64,000 nucleotides of DNA from Achatina immaculata (taxonomy: Eukaryota; Mollusca; Gastropoda; Stylommatophora; Achatinidae), in contig CM019697.1 in assembly GCA_009760885.1 (NCBI GenBank), positions 28,388,710-28,452,709 of the forward strand. The letters are read 5' to 3'. Position numbers and translations under genes: made by a program. The notes under the pieces were generated by a model, which saw only the letters and a list, made by a program, of their open reading frames with translations, had not been told where the DNA came from and searched no databases. This document shows positions 54,986 to 64,000 of the stretch, in pieces. Each line of letters opens with the position of its first letter. Position 1 is the first letter of the stretch.

Positions 54986-55544
54986 GACAACACTTACCAA
55001 ATTTAATCACACATGCCAATTTCCTCTGGAGAGAAACTTTTCTATTTGGATGAAGAAAATAGTGTGTGTATATGTGTGAACCTGTTTCAAACTTCTTTCA
55101 CATATCATGGCGGTAAGCAACTGTTTGTTAATTAGCGACAGATTCTTTCGGTTCTTCCGGTAAAAGTGGATACTCCGTTCTTACAAACTGATTACGGATA
55201 CAAACCGATCCCTGATACCGAGTAGTATACTTGCAACTGCTTTAGAAACCAGAAACCAAGCTGGTTCCAGATATGAGTAGAGAATCGTTTGTGAGTTCAT
55301 GAATAGAACCGTTTTGCTGACGTCAACAGTGTAGGCTGACTTGGTTGGAACAGGGGGACAGTTTGAAGATCATGTCATAAAAACAAATCGCCCCCTGTCA
55401 TTTCACAGCAGTCACTCCCTTACACCATCCTTCCTTTTACAATACACATTAGTGCAGGGTTAACTGATGAACGATTTAAACCACGCTAACCATATATTTT
55501 TATGCTGTGCAGTATTAAACGTGATGATTATAAAAACTTAACAG
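54986..55544. other. No gene recognised
   Basis: About 560 bp of mixed composition without a clear frame or known repeat. Confidence 0.5.
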
Positions 55545-55770
55545 AGAGATGGCACATTAAACGTCATGAGAATTTAGAGAAGACCGTCTTGGAAAGGTAC
55601 ATAATGGGGAGAAGAAAGAGGAAGACCAAGGCGATTGTGGCTGCAAGACATCGTTGATGATATGCAAATTGATGCATCAGCAGCAGGGCATCTTGCTTAC
55701 AACCGAGAGGCCTACAGGAGGCAAAGTCCCCCATGGGACATGCAAATGATTGACTGTCTGAGTGACTAAG
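55545..55770 (+). mobile_element. L-C LINE, 3' end, plus strand
   Basis: GCACATTAAACGTCATGAGA then AGAAGACCGTCTTGGAAAGG and CCTACAGGAGGCAAAGT, ending ATGCAAATGATTGACTG: the last 220 bp of L-C. Confidence 0.75.
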
Positions 55771-56400
55771 TTATACTCTTTTCTCACCTGTAACTTAAAT
55801 CCCAGAGCCTTCATTGTACAAGATTACATACCCTCCACCAACTCCTTTCTCAGTTTAACATTATATCCCCCCTCCCTCTTTTTGTGTTTGCTTTCCCCAC
55901 CCCAGATTAACTTCCAACACATCCCAAATCTTCATTTAAACATTCACAAAAATCCATCAAACGTACTCTCGGACTCAGCTTTTTGTAAGTCACAGCTCTC
56001 TTTCTCTTTTGTTTCCCTATTTTCCCCACTATTATTTGTTACTTATCTTCTTCTTCTGCTTTCGAGGTTGTTGGTCACATCAGATCCTGATCCCTGTCGA
56101 TATGGCAAACCTCGCAGCCTTCTCCAGATCCTGATAGGAGTCTCAGAGCTTTTGCCCAAAGCTTCTGTCCTCTGGCCATGTCTCACGCATCAGGTCCGCA
56201 TAGCTTGGGTATTCTTGAAGGGTATTTAACGATTACCCCGTTGTGACGTTTCTTCTTCTACTTCGTTCGTTTCTACCATCAAGATCGCCCCGTGATCCTG
56301 TGGTCCTCGCGATAGTTTCATTTAGGAATGAGTCTCAGAGCATCCTGGGGCTTGGGCCTATATCCTCGGTGAGTTACAGAAGCGGCATTGCTTGACACTG
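55771..56400. other. C/T-rich sequence, no gene recognised
   Basis: Pyrimidine-rich plus strand; the open frame 55762-56229 (155 codons, Leu/Ser/Pro-rich) is probably a compositional artefact. GC rises towards the right and two GAGTCTCAGAG motifs (56130, 56330) suggest it belongs with the repeats that follow. Confidence 0.4.
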
Positions 56401-56407
56401 CGGTTTT

Positions 56408-56990
56408 CATTGCACCAGTTCAACCTCGAGTTTGATTTACTCACCGGAAAACCTCGGCGTTGTTTTGGATGTGAATATATCCCCGCCAGGTGAGAGGAGG
56501 TTGTCTATCTAGACTGCACTGGTCCAGTGTATCCAACTTCAGCTTTTTGTAGTTGGCGCCGCTACCCTTCCTGGTGGTGACCAGGATGGAGCTTTTGTCT
56601 AGGAGGACGAATCTTCGCCACTAGCGAGTTTCACCCCTGGGTTGAGCCGGTGTAGGCAAATTATCCTAGTTTTGGTGTATATAAGGAGTGGCCGGCCTCT
56701 AGAGCAGAGATGGACTTGTTTTCATTACACCAGTTCAGCCTCGAGTTGGACTTTCCCACCGAAAAACTTCGACGTGGTTAGGATATGAATATATCCCCGC
56801 CTGGTGAGAGGAGGCTGTCTATCTAGACTGCATTAGTCCAGTCTCCGACTTCAGCATTCTATGGTCGTGACCGCCACCCTTCCTGGCTGTGACCAGGGCG
56901 GAGCCCCTGCCGATGAGGATGAATCCTCGCCACCACAGGACTATATAGGACGTGGCCGGCCTCTAGAGCAGAGGTGCCGTGATATGGGTA
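56408..56990 (+). repeat. GC-rich tandem monomers with TATA boxes
   Basis: Two diverged units in tandem, about 56408-56712 and 56730-56976. Shared landmarks in order: CATTRCACCAGTTCARCCTC, GAATATATCCCCGCC, GTGAGAGGAGG, TGTCTATCTAGACTGCA, ACCCTTCCTGG, GACCAGG, then a TATA-like (GTATATAAGG / CTATATAGG) and GTGGCCGGCCTCTAGAGCAG. Each unit thus ends in a TATA box with a conserved stretch about 20 bases later, like tandem promoter units of a retroelement. The owner element is not identified; a PLE remnant follows at once. Confidence 0.55.
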
Positions 56991-57365
56991 ACCCTTACCG
57001 CGAGACTACTGGCCATACATATTCAACTTCACTTAAGCCTTTCCACCACCTTTTCCTCGGCGGCGCAGAGCAGCAACCCTAATTGCATTTTTCTTCGTTG
57101 GCCGGGAGGAGTTTCAGCCCACACACGGCATCCAAAGAATCTTGCCAACAGCAATCCGTACCCTCTTGAAAATGTCGATAAGATGTTGAAGAAAACGATC
57201 TCCTAAGCATAAACCGTCCTCCCCTATATATTTCATATCACAACGTTTGCACATACAGGGTCCGACAATTAAATAATGAGACTAATTACATTTTTAAAAA
57301 TAAATAAACAACAGTTCAAGATATAACCTGTATTTTATTCAAAGTAAGCTCCTTGTGCATTGATA

Positions 57366-57528
57366 CAGCATGATGTTTCGACGAGAGCCTTTATCAAACA
57401 AAAACAAACAGGACGAAGAATCAGAGAGAGGAGACAAAATATAGATTCACATGAATATTATGTTAACGAAAAAATTAAAAAATCTAAAAATTAATGAACA
57501 ACTGTAAATGGTTTAACTTAAGTATTGG
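57366..57528 (-). repeat. PLE terminal-repeat fragment
   Basis: Starts at the point where the mariner C-terminal sequence stops. CGAGAGCCTTTATCAAACAA, AGAGAGGAGACAAAATATAG, TTCACATGAATATTATG match 59.05-59.15 kb and 52.15-52.25 kb. Confidence 0.65.
57369..57399 (-). ncRNA. Degenerate hammerhead-ribozyme-like motif
   Basis: Minus strand TTGATAA, AGGC, TCTC, GTC, GAAA, CATC. Nearest to consensus in the first box of the five copies (TTGATAA for CUGANGA); GAAA intact; stem II is weakened. Confidence 0.45.
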
Positions 57529-57606
57529 AACAGTGCAGAATTAGAATCGCCTTTATGTTGCAAGGAGCTCCTTGCGACATAAAGGCGATTGTAATTCTGC
57601 ACTGTT
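57529..57606. repeat. Near-perfect 78-bp palindrome
   Basis: Two 39-base arms meet at GAGCTC (57565-57570). Left arm starts AACAGTGCAGAATTAGAATC, and the complement of the right arm starts AACAGTGCAGAATTACAATC; I count two mismatches. The left arm ends in GCAAGGAG, which other PLE repeats contain (near 52290 and 59175), so the palindrome may have formed at a PLE repeat end. Confidence 0.92.
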
Positions 57607-58996
57607 TTTGGCGAAGTAAGATCTTCTGGTTATTTTAGTTTGTCATTTGATTCAACACCAGATCTATCACATATCAATCAGTTAAATATTGTAATTAGGT
57701 ACTTAAAAGACAGCCTATTGAACGCTTTTTAACCTTTCTGGACATGAAAAGCCATACCAGTGAGGAAATGGCAAATCAGGTGTTGCAGTACTTAAATGAA
57801 GCTTGTAGACTAAACTTTTCAAAATGTAGGGGTCAGTCTTATGACAACGCTGCTAACATGTCTGGACGTTATAAAGGGATGCAGCACACAATTTTAGAAA
57901 CAAACAAGTGTGCTATATATGTGCCCTGTGCAGTTTATTCACTAAATCTGGTAGGCCAAAGTGCTGTTGACTGCGCCAAGAGGCAGTTAATTTCTTCTCT
58001 ACAGTACATTTACTTTATACCTTTTTTTTTTCAGCCTCAAGCAGCCAGTGGAAAATTCTTAAAGGTTGTACTGGAAATTAAATCATCTTAAAATCCCTCT
58101 GATACCAGATGGAGGCATATGCTATGCCAACAGCAGCAATTTTGAAATCTTTCCTTAAAAGTTTAGAAGCATTAGGATATATATCCAAAGACAAGTCACA
58201 AAAGGGAGACGCTAGGAGAGAAACAAATAATATTGCAGATAAGATGCAAGAGCTAAAATTCGTTTTTATATTGAATTTTTGGAATGACATTTTGCAGAAT
58301 TTTTACAGAGTAAGCCAAATTATACAAAATGAGAATGTGAACTTAAAAACATGTGCAGATCTGTATGTATCATTAGCTGACCAACTATGCACTTCACGAA
58401 ATGAATTTGAAAGATATGAAGCAGCTACAAAGGAAATACTACCAGATGTTAATTACAAGGCACCTACAACTCGCAAAGATATCAGAAAGAAGGTACTCAA
58501 TAACAGATATGCACCAGAACTATATCTGAATGCCAGAGATAAATTTCGTATCATCACCTTTTACACAATTGTTGACAAACTTGAAACTGAGATGAAAAGA
58601 AGAGGAGAGATATACAAAGAAATAGCAGGGAGATTTTCTTTTCTAAGTGATGCGCCACATAATGTTACTTCATCATTTACTAACACTGAGATGTATTCTC
58701 AGTGCTGTCAAAAGCTGACTGATGCTTACTCAGATGACTTCAACAGTAATTTCTCAGCTGAGCTTCAACAGTTTCATTCATATTGTGCGCCATAAGTTTA
58801 GAGCAACAAAAAATGTAAAAACAAGATTCAGTCATGCTGAACTTTATAAAATAATTGTAGAAGACAATACTGAGTGTGCTTTTTCAAATGTAGACATTGG
58901 CTTTCGTATATTTTTAACATTAATGGTCACAAATTGCTCAGCTAAGCGTTCATTTTCTCAGTTGAAGTATATTAAAACTCCCATCAGAACAATTGT

Positions 58997-59572
58997 ATAA
59001 AATAGGAAAAAAGTAAGAGAAGCTTTATTACTTAACGATTACAAAGTTGTGACGTTTCGGCGTGAGCCTTAATCATACAAAAACATACAGGACGAAGAAA
59101 TAGAGAGAGGAAATAAAGTATAGATTCACATGGATAAAAAAATTTTTTTTGTAAAAGAGTACTTAGCTGTAAATTGCAAGGTGTGGCTTGTCCGGCGGTG
59201 TGTGTCAGGAATGGATCTAGTGGGACGTGGAGACTGTTTAAATAGAGACCTGTGACATGTGGTCAGTGGGTTGTAACTGGGGGTGGTGGATGGGGAACCG
59301 GGGAGGGGAGAGAGAGTGACGCAATATCGACCCAGCTAGGAGAAATTGAAACAGATGATTGGGGAAGAGGGGTTGCAGAGAAAATAGCAGGGTTGCAGAG
59401 TGATGCTGTGAGGAAGTTTGAAAAGTAAGCGGGGTTGCAGAGTGATGCTGTGAGGAAGTTTGAAAAGTAAGAAGGGGTGGATTTAGTGGAGAGGTACTAT
59501 AATGATTGAAGAAGATGATGTTACGTGTAACTAAACAACGAGTTGTATACTTATACACTAATTATTGTGTTA
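58997..59572 (-). mobile_element. Solo PLE terminal repeat inserted in hAT
   Basis: 576 bp with no coding region, flanked by a perfect 16-bp duplication CCATCAGAACAATTGT (58981-58996 and 59573-59588) that interrupts a hAT codon run. The sequence matches the PLE repeats at 52.09 and 57.37 kb. It ends with a short tandem duplication (GGGTTGCAGAGTGATGCTGTG near 59390-59470). Confidence 0.88.
59047..59078 (-). ncRNA. Hammerhead-ribozyme-like motif in solo PLE repeat
   Basis: Minus strand ATGATTA, AGGC, TCAC, GCC, GAAA, CGTC. Stem II pairs perfectly (GGC/GCC), GAAA is intact and a GTC cleavage-type triplet follows. The first box ATGATTA differs from CUGANGA at two or three positions, so self-cleavage is doubtful. 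Confidence 0.5.
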
Positions 59573-59807
59573 CCATCAGAACAATTGTGCTACAAGGCAG
59601 GCTGGGTGCCTTATCTCTATTAAGTATAGAAGCAGATGTGTTACATAAAATTAGTTTTGAGGATCTGATCAAAGACTTTGCAATTTAAAGAAATAGGAGA
59701 AAATTTGTTAAATATAAAGTGGAAGTATACAAAATAAACATCATTTCCCGATCTTACTGTAAGTTTTTTAAAATTTTATTTTATGGTGTATTATTGTTTA
59801 TATTTTG

Positions 59808-59843
<36 letters not shown>
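59808..59843. repeat. (TA)n microsatellite at L-B 3' end
   Basis: About 17 TA units, directly beside the 3' end of the minus-strand L-B fragment. Confidence 0.9.
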
Positions 59844-59845
<2 letters not shown>

Positions 59846-60059
59846 GAACCTTAAGTGCCCAGGGCACATGGGGCTTCCGCAAGGGTTTTCCACAAATGCC
59901 TGTCCTTTGCCTTTTTTTCTGCTCTTGCCCAGGTGAGCCCTCTATTGCTCAACATCCTTTTTGTTGTTCTTCTCCATGTCTCTTTTGGTCTACCCTTACT
60001 TCTGTTTCCCTGTGGTGTCCATCTTAGTGCTATTTTTGGTAGTGAGTTGTCAGTCATTC
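59819..60059 (-). mobile_element. L-B LINE, short 3' end in hAT
   Basis: Minus strand: RMTDNSLPKIALRWTPQGNR, SKGRPKETWRRTTKRMLSNR, WKTLAEAPCALGT then TAA; the last 210 bp of L-B. GAATTATATATA (59807-59818) and GAATTACATATA (60060-60071) look like a 12-bp duplication with one change. It separates the hAT stop codon from the hAT right tip. Confidence 0.8.
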
Positions 60060-60131
60060 GAATTACATATACAGGGGGCACCAAAATATTTTTAGTGCTT
60101 AGGGCCTCTAAGAGTATTAATCCGGCCCTGA

Positions 60132-61740
60132 TGTCTGCTGTTATAAACTTCATGAAACAGTCTCCCTTTTTAAGCATTTGCTTAAGAATATTAGAAATAA
60201 CCATTAATTATAAATGCTGTTGTTATAACATTAGCTGAAATATTTCAAGCTGATACTTATTTGACGTTTAATTTAGAACTAAAGTGCAGCGGCAAAAAAA
60301 GCACGATTCTGAGGCAACAGAACGAGCTATTTTAGAACCCAGAACTAAATTGAAAATAGTTTTTTTTTTCTTTTACTCTGTTATTGAGATGTCACATTCT
60401 GCCCGAAAATATAGTGCCTGTCTAATGTATGTAGCATTCCTGTCACTTCCAGTAATGATTGTCAGTAGCGAGAAGTTTAACTAAAGTTAAACATTTACTT
60501 TAACTAAAGCATATAAAAACTTATTTATCATCAAAATGGCTGAAACTCGACTTCTACTGGGCACAAAATTGATCTGAAAGTAAAATTACATTTAGTTAAT
60601 TTCTGATTTTGCAAATATGAAAGCAATGACATGGGAAAAAATGCTCTGCAAAAAAAAAAAAGACACAAATAATGTTTTAAACTAAAATACAAGTTTGGTT
60701 TAACAGCTCTTACTTCCATATGTGACGAGCATTTCAATGTACTTTTATTACATGTAGTATTAAATTTTTCTGTCTCCTGGTTCTGGTTGTTACTGCCCGT
60801 GTTTGACTCTGATAGCATTAGAGCTGGAAGGAAAACTGATGAACGGTTCTCTCTTTTTGTTTCAGTTGTGGTGTGTGATTTCAGTAAAGGTGTCATTTGT
60901 CCAATGGCCTCTACTTAATCCGCTTTCAACAAAAGTTTCAGTGACAATTTTCATTGTGGTACCTAAGTATTATGGTTCATTTCTGTCAATGGGTGAATAT
61001 CCAGGAAGATCTGGATTTTTGTTCTCTCGCTATGGTCATGACTTCCGAAAAGATCTTGATGTGAATTTTACACTGTCCTTGCTGTCATCCATGTTTTGCT
61101 TAAACCTAAATATTTCTCCTTTATGAGCTTTTTGTTCTTTTGAGGATGAAATGCGGATTGAAGAATTGTACCCACGTGACCCAAAATGTGATTTTTTTTT
61201 CTTGGGCAGTGCCATAAACTATTAAATTATAGAACTATAGATGAAAGAATTTCATGATGCATTTATTCAATGTCGCATATGTTGCTAGTTTGTCAATTCT
61301 GAATTTCCTGAAGGTTTTTATCATTTCCATGATATAACATTACCATGGTAATGATATTACATCATTTTGATAATACATATGATAATACATCATTATTCAA
61401 TTGCTTTTCTTCCTTTCATGACTCTCTCAACCATATACAGATAGATGGACCATAGATGATTATGAAGGCTGGCTTTTTTTTCATGTTACCTTCAAACAGG
61501 TCAAGAGACATACTTTGTTCATGGTTACCAGAAACACAAAAGATCAGATAACAGAAAAAGATGTAAATAAGTTTCTGGTAACTTCTCCTGATTGTTGTCT
61601 TGTTTTGGTAATAAGTATTGTGGAAGTTAGTAATTTCATCCACAGCACCATATTTCTCATGGGTCCATTTTTCTTTGACTTGCCTGCACGCTGAACCTAA
61701 TTTTTTTTTTTGGGGGGGGGGGGGGGAGGGGCAATTTGTT
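60132..61740. other. No gene identified; two coding-like stretches
   Basis: Plus 60900-61124 reads MGEYPGRSGFLFSRYGHDFR near 60990 and minus 61495-61700 reads RQVKEKWTHEKYGAVDEITN followed by YYQNKTTIRRSYQKL. Both look like real protein more than random frames, but I recognise neither. A G-run with a T-run lies at 61699-61731. Confidence 0.3.
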
Positions 61741-62265
61741 AAAAATATGCTTGGCATTTAGTTGTGGGATCATAGTGGAAAATCCATGTTTCATCCTCTG
61801 CAACAATCAAATTTAAGAAATGTTTATTTCTGCGACACGTTTTGATGTCTTTTGCGTACTCAACATGCTGATGTTTTTGGTCATCAGACAACGAATGTGG
61901 TAGAACCCGGCAAGCAACTTTTTTCTTGCCCAAATCTTCCACTAAATTTTTACGAATGGTCTCTCGGTTAACACCAACTTCATTTGCCATCATTCTCCAG
62001 CCAAACAACGATCTTCTTGTATCCGTTCTCTGACTTTTGGAATAAGTTCCTCATTACGAACAGAAATTGGATTTCCATGACTAGTTGTATTTGTAATCGT
62101 TTCTACACCACTTTTGAATCGTGAATACCACCTGAATATCTGTGCACAATATAAACAATTATCCCCATAAACTCGTCGCATCAATTCAACTGTCTCTTTT
62201 CCAAGTTTTAAACAGAATTTAATGTTAGCTTTTTGCTCCATGCTGATTACGTAACAATGCACCTC
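61741..62265 (-). pseudogene. Mariner-type transposase, N-terminal half
   Basis: Minus strand: MEQKANIKFCLKLGKETVEL, MRRVYGDNCLYCAQIFRWYS, RFKSGVETITNTTSHGNPIS (61990-62262; helix-turn-helix and GRP-like linker), then after a frame change MANEVGVNRETIRKNLVEDL, GKKKVACRVLPHSLSDDQKH, LNLIVAEDETWIFHYDPTTK (61739-62008). EDETW carries the first catalytic Asp (normally GDETW). Sequence stops shortly after at the T/G-run; the rest of the catalytic domain is missing here, although a matching C-terminus lies at 57330-57365. Confidence 0.85.
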
Positions 62266-62569
62266 TGACTAGGTCGACAAAATGGCGTCTTGTTTGTCGT
62301 CGCTTGTCGAAGGGCAATGAAGAGTTGCCAGATCATAGATGAAGATTGCCTCTTTGGATTCCATGCTTTGGTTCATAGATGGCATTTTTTTGTCCTGGCT
62401 ATAATAAAATCAGTCTCATTATTACTTAATTGTCGGACCTTGTATGTGAACGTCTGCATTGAGAGAATAACTATACTTCCAACAGAATAATTTTTCCCCA
62501 ATGGCAAGATTGAACTAACAGCATCGAGTAAAGAGTTATAAACTGCAGATCGAGTTAACATCAGCAACT

Positions 62570-63790
62570 CGAGTAACACATGAGCAACACTCCAATCTTC
62601 ATAGGAACATTTCAGGTGTTCAAGCCCATTTCAACCAAAATGGATCCAGTGCTGATCGCCACAGCAGCGGCCTACCACCTACCATCCCCACACAAGGCCG
62701 TTTCATCCGCCTTATGCACCTTCGCAAGAGCCACGAACATTCCTGACATAAGATGTGTGTTGAACAGGACAGTGTGTGGAACAGAGAGGCAAAGGTCTTG
62801 CTTCACAGGCCTGCAATTAGACAAGTACTGACAGTTCACCAGTCCGCTTGGCTCTCTTGGTATGGCCGCATCAAGAAGCCACAGAAAGGCAATGATGGGC
62901 GTGGTTTTGTGCACAGTCATCAAGGAGAACGTTTTGCGGATGAATTGAGTAATTTCAAACGTTTATCTGAGTCCACCCACGAACACGTGCATAGTATAGT
63001 GTTGAACATTTACTTTCTTCCATGAGTATAGTAAGATCATTACATGTCCATATCATAGCTCAATCATCTTTCACCCTACCAATAATCCCACAAAGACCTG
63101 AATTCCAGCAGCTGTAAATCGTCTACCAAAAGGTCATTTAATTATTGGACGGTACCGGTTCAATGGGGAAAATATGGGCGCTAACACAACATCCCTATGT
63201 GCATCTAAGGCATGACAGGATTACCTTTATCTTTTTTACATTTTTTTTTTTTTTACCGGTTCACTGTGACCATGTCCCAAGGACGTTCTTGATATGGATA
63301 GCTCCTGAGGCACGTCGCGCAGACTTTTTTCTGACTGTTCACGAATGGCAGGGTAATTCTCATCTCATTCGTATGTCATAGACATCTACATTTCGCTGCA
63401 GTCCATTGCATCAAATTTATTTCATATTGTAAATTGTCAGACATGGTGTCTCTGACATTGTGACAATGTCTCTTGCTACACTGTGCACCCTCGGGTATTT
63501 TCCAGTATTGAAATACTGCTTCACAATTCTTCACTCCCTACTATCCAAACCTGTAAAGTAAAAGAAGTAATAAATGAACATAATAAATTTTGTTTAAAAT
63601 GCCTTGATCCTGTCTGTACACTACACACACGCTTGCGCTCGCACAAACATCCCACACAGACATGTACAACCAAGGACCACTTACCAAATGTTCCCATATT
63701 AATTTTTACTAAATAAATTACACTTAATCACACTGTTCTTCAGTCATTTGGTCATCAGACTGCAGCTTCATGAAGAATAAGGAATTAGTA
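62570..63790. other. No gene identified
   Basis: Mixed composition. Several short open frames on both strands around 62580-63025, none recognised. T-run at 63240-63255 and CA-rich region near 63620. Confidence 0.5.
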
Positions 63791-63794
63791 TGAA

Positions 63795-64000
63795 AGTGAT
63801 AATTTTTTTTATAAATAGGTAACAATGAGGCTTTCGTATGTTAGAGTAAAATAACACAGTTTAGTAGGATTAGACCTAAAAAAATCATAGACAAAGCACT
63901 TTAGTGATACATCTGAGAAAGAAAAAATTACAAGAGAAATCTTCCACAAGATAACGCAGTTCGTTAGTACGCTGTTCTCCCGTGGCTAGACAGCTGCTCG
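63795..64000 (+). mobile_element. Second inverted-repeat tRNA-like element, cut by window end
   Basis: Same order as 43023-43200: TTTATAAATAGG, GAGGCTTTCGTA, GATTAGACCT, GACAAAGCACTTTAGTGA, AATTACAAGAGA, then GTTCGTTAGTACGCTGTTCT and CGTGGCTAGACAGCTGCTCG. It has an extra AAATCTTCCACAAGATAACG before the tRNA-like part that the first copy lacks or has altered. The B box and right arm would lie beyond 64000. Confidence 0.75.

Larger units (their letters stand above)
57744..59687 (+). pseudogene. hAT transposase (ZMYM-type), broken
   Basis: Plus-strand pieces: KSHTSEEMANQVLQYLNEAC, CRGQSYDNAANMSGRYKGMQ, CAVYSLNLVGQSAVDCAKRQ (57744-58091; the SYDNAANMSG block is typical of hAT transposases related to ZMYM/DUF4371 proteins); 58109-58795 middle part; 58722-59000 C-terminal dimerisation region with FSNVDIGFRIFLTLMVTNCS, AKRSFSQLKYIKTPIRTIV. 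The protein continues after the inserted PLE repeat with LGALSLLSIEADVLHKISFE, DLIKDFAI (59600-59687), the true C-terminus. A frame change near 58092, another near 58760 and the insertion inactivate it. Confidence 0.85.
57650..60131 (+). mobile_element. hAT transposon remnant, 5' end lost
   Basis: Transposase pieces from 57744 to 59687 and a right end at 60072-60131: CAGGGGGCACC, CTTAGGGCCTCTAAGAG, ending TTAATCCGGCCCTG. The complement CAGGGCCGGATTAA is a usual hAT tip. No matching left tip is visible near 57.6 kb, so the 5' end is truncated or lies before the PLE repeat. Two later insertions split it: a PLE repeat (58997-59572) and an L-B end (59819-60059). Confidence 0.75.
57257..62444 (-). 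mobile_element. Mariner element ends 5.2 kb apart, filled by later insertions
   Basis: Left tip CAGGGTCCGACAATTAA, then ATAATGAGACTAATT (57256 onward); right tip, complement, CAAGGTCCGACAATTAAG, then ATAATGAGACTGATT (to 62441). Tips are inverted and each sits at TA. Next to the left tip the minus strand ends a transposase (CINAQGAYFE then stop, 57330-57365); next to the right tip the N-terminal transposase half lies on the same strand (61741-62265). They can therefore be the two ends of one element whose middle is replaced by PLE repeat, hAT and other DNA. Two separate copies are the alternative. Confidence 0.55.
57100..62560 (-). mobile_element. Second Penelope-like element remnant, split by a mariner
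   Basis: 57160-57256 and 62446-62560 are two halves of a minus-strand PLE around its GIY-YIG domain. Left half reads KRCDMKYIGEDGL then SSTSYRHFQEG-like codons (compare CCGMKYIGETGL in the PLE at 25.5 kb); the right half holds the sequence just upstream (ILSMQTF or QCRRSH frames). They join across one TA when the mariner is removed. Too decayed to show RT; extent beyond 62560 unknown. Confidence 0.55.

Noticed and set aside
55762..56229. 155-codon ORF with hydrophobic segments
   Set aside because: Pyrimidine-rich strand gives Leu/Ser/Phe/Pro runs by composition; no domain or start context.
1..64000. CRISPR arrays, operons, ribosome binding sites, riboswitches
   Set aside because: No regularly spaced short repeats or prokaryote-like gene clusters; all recognised elements are of animal type.

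Overview
This window comes from an animal genome, most likely an invertebrate. It is visibly AT-rich, has no operon-like gene order, and is packed with decayed copies of animal transposable elements: RTE/BovB-like and other EN-RT LINEs, I/Nimb-like RT-RNase H LINEs, a Penelope-like element (PLE) with a GIY-YIG nuclease, Tc1/mariner, pogo and hAT transposases. The repertoire would suit a mollusc or another lophotrochozoan, or an arthropod; sequence alone does not settle the phylum. No intact host gene is visible. Three or four short minus-strand segments (near 1.3, 8.0, 31.4 and 39.4 kb) look like spliced exons with good GT/AG borders and partly compatible phases. The window may therefore be the transposon-swollen introns of one host gene.

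Family names used here are my own. L-A: EN-RT LINE with a FADDITLI palm. L-B: related LINE with FADDICLL and a (GA)n tail. L-C: RTE/BovB-like with RYADDTVLL. L-D: a second RTE/BovB-like family. L-E: I/Nimb-like RT-RNase H LINE with a (GAA)n tail. L-F: a second RNase H LINE. L-G: LINE whose ORF1 carries an SGNH/GDSL esterase domain.

Layout. 0-5.4 kb: L-F end, possible exon, L-A copy (minus) split by a Tc1 element. 5.5-10.7 kb: LINE 3' ends, possible exon, L-B end. 11.3-20.5 kb: L-E-like remnant, then an L-G element split by a minus-strand L-A copy that itself received two plus-strand L-A insertions. 20.5-23.6 kb: L-C copy holding a fold-back Tc1 element. 24.2-29.8 kb: L-D copy holding a PLE with inverted terminal repeats, itself split by a 5'-truncated L-E. 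30-33.9 kb: L-D, possible exon, L-F. 33.9-37.4 kb: L-C copy holding L-B, flanked by an unusually long (about 183 bp) direct repeat. 37.4-41.6 kb: possible LTR, possible exon, two internally deleted mariner-type elements. 41.7-43.7 kb: pogo element split by an inverted-repeat element with a tRNA-like centre. 43.7-49.6 kb: a three-deep nest, L-C containing L-A containing L-E. 49.6-55.8 kb: mariner, L-A, PLE terminal repeat, best L-C copy. 56.4-57.0 kb: GC-rich tandem promoter-like monomers. 57.1-62.6 kb: a PLE split by a mariner, which contains an hAT split by a solo PLE repeat and an L-B end. 63.8-64 kb: second copy of the tRNA-like inverted-repeat element.

The genes do not form a pathway. What the window records is an insertion history: target-site duplications let most nests be ordered in time. 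The most interesting pieces are the PLE with inverted arms and hammerhead-ribozyme-like motifs, the long direct repeat around L-B, the fold-back Tc1, the tRNA-like inverted-repeat element, and the candidate exon chain.
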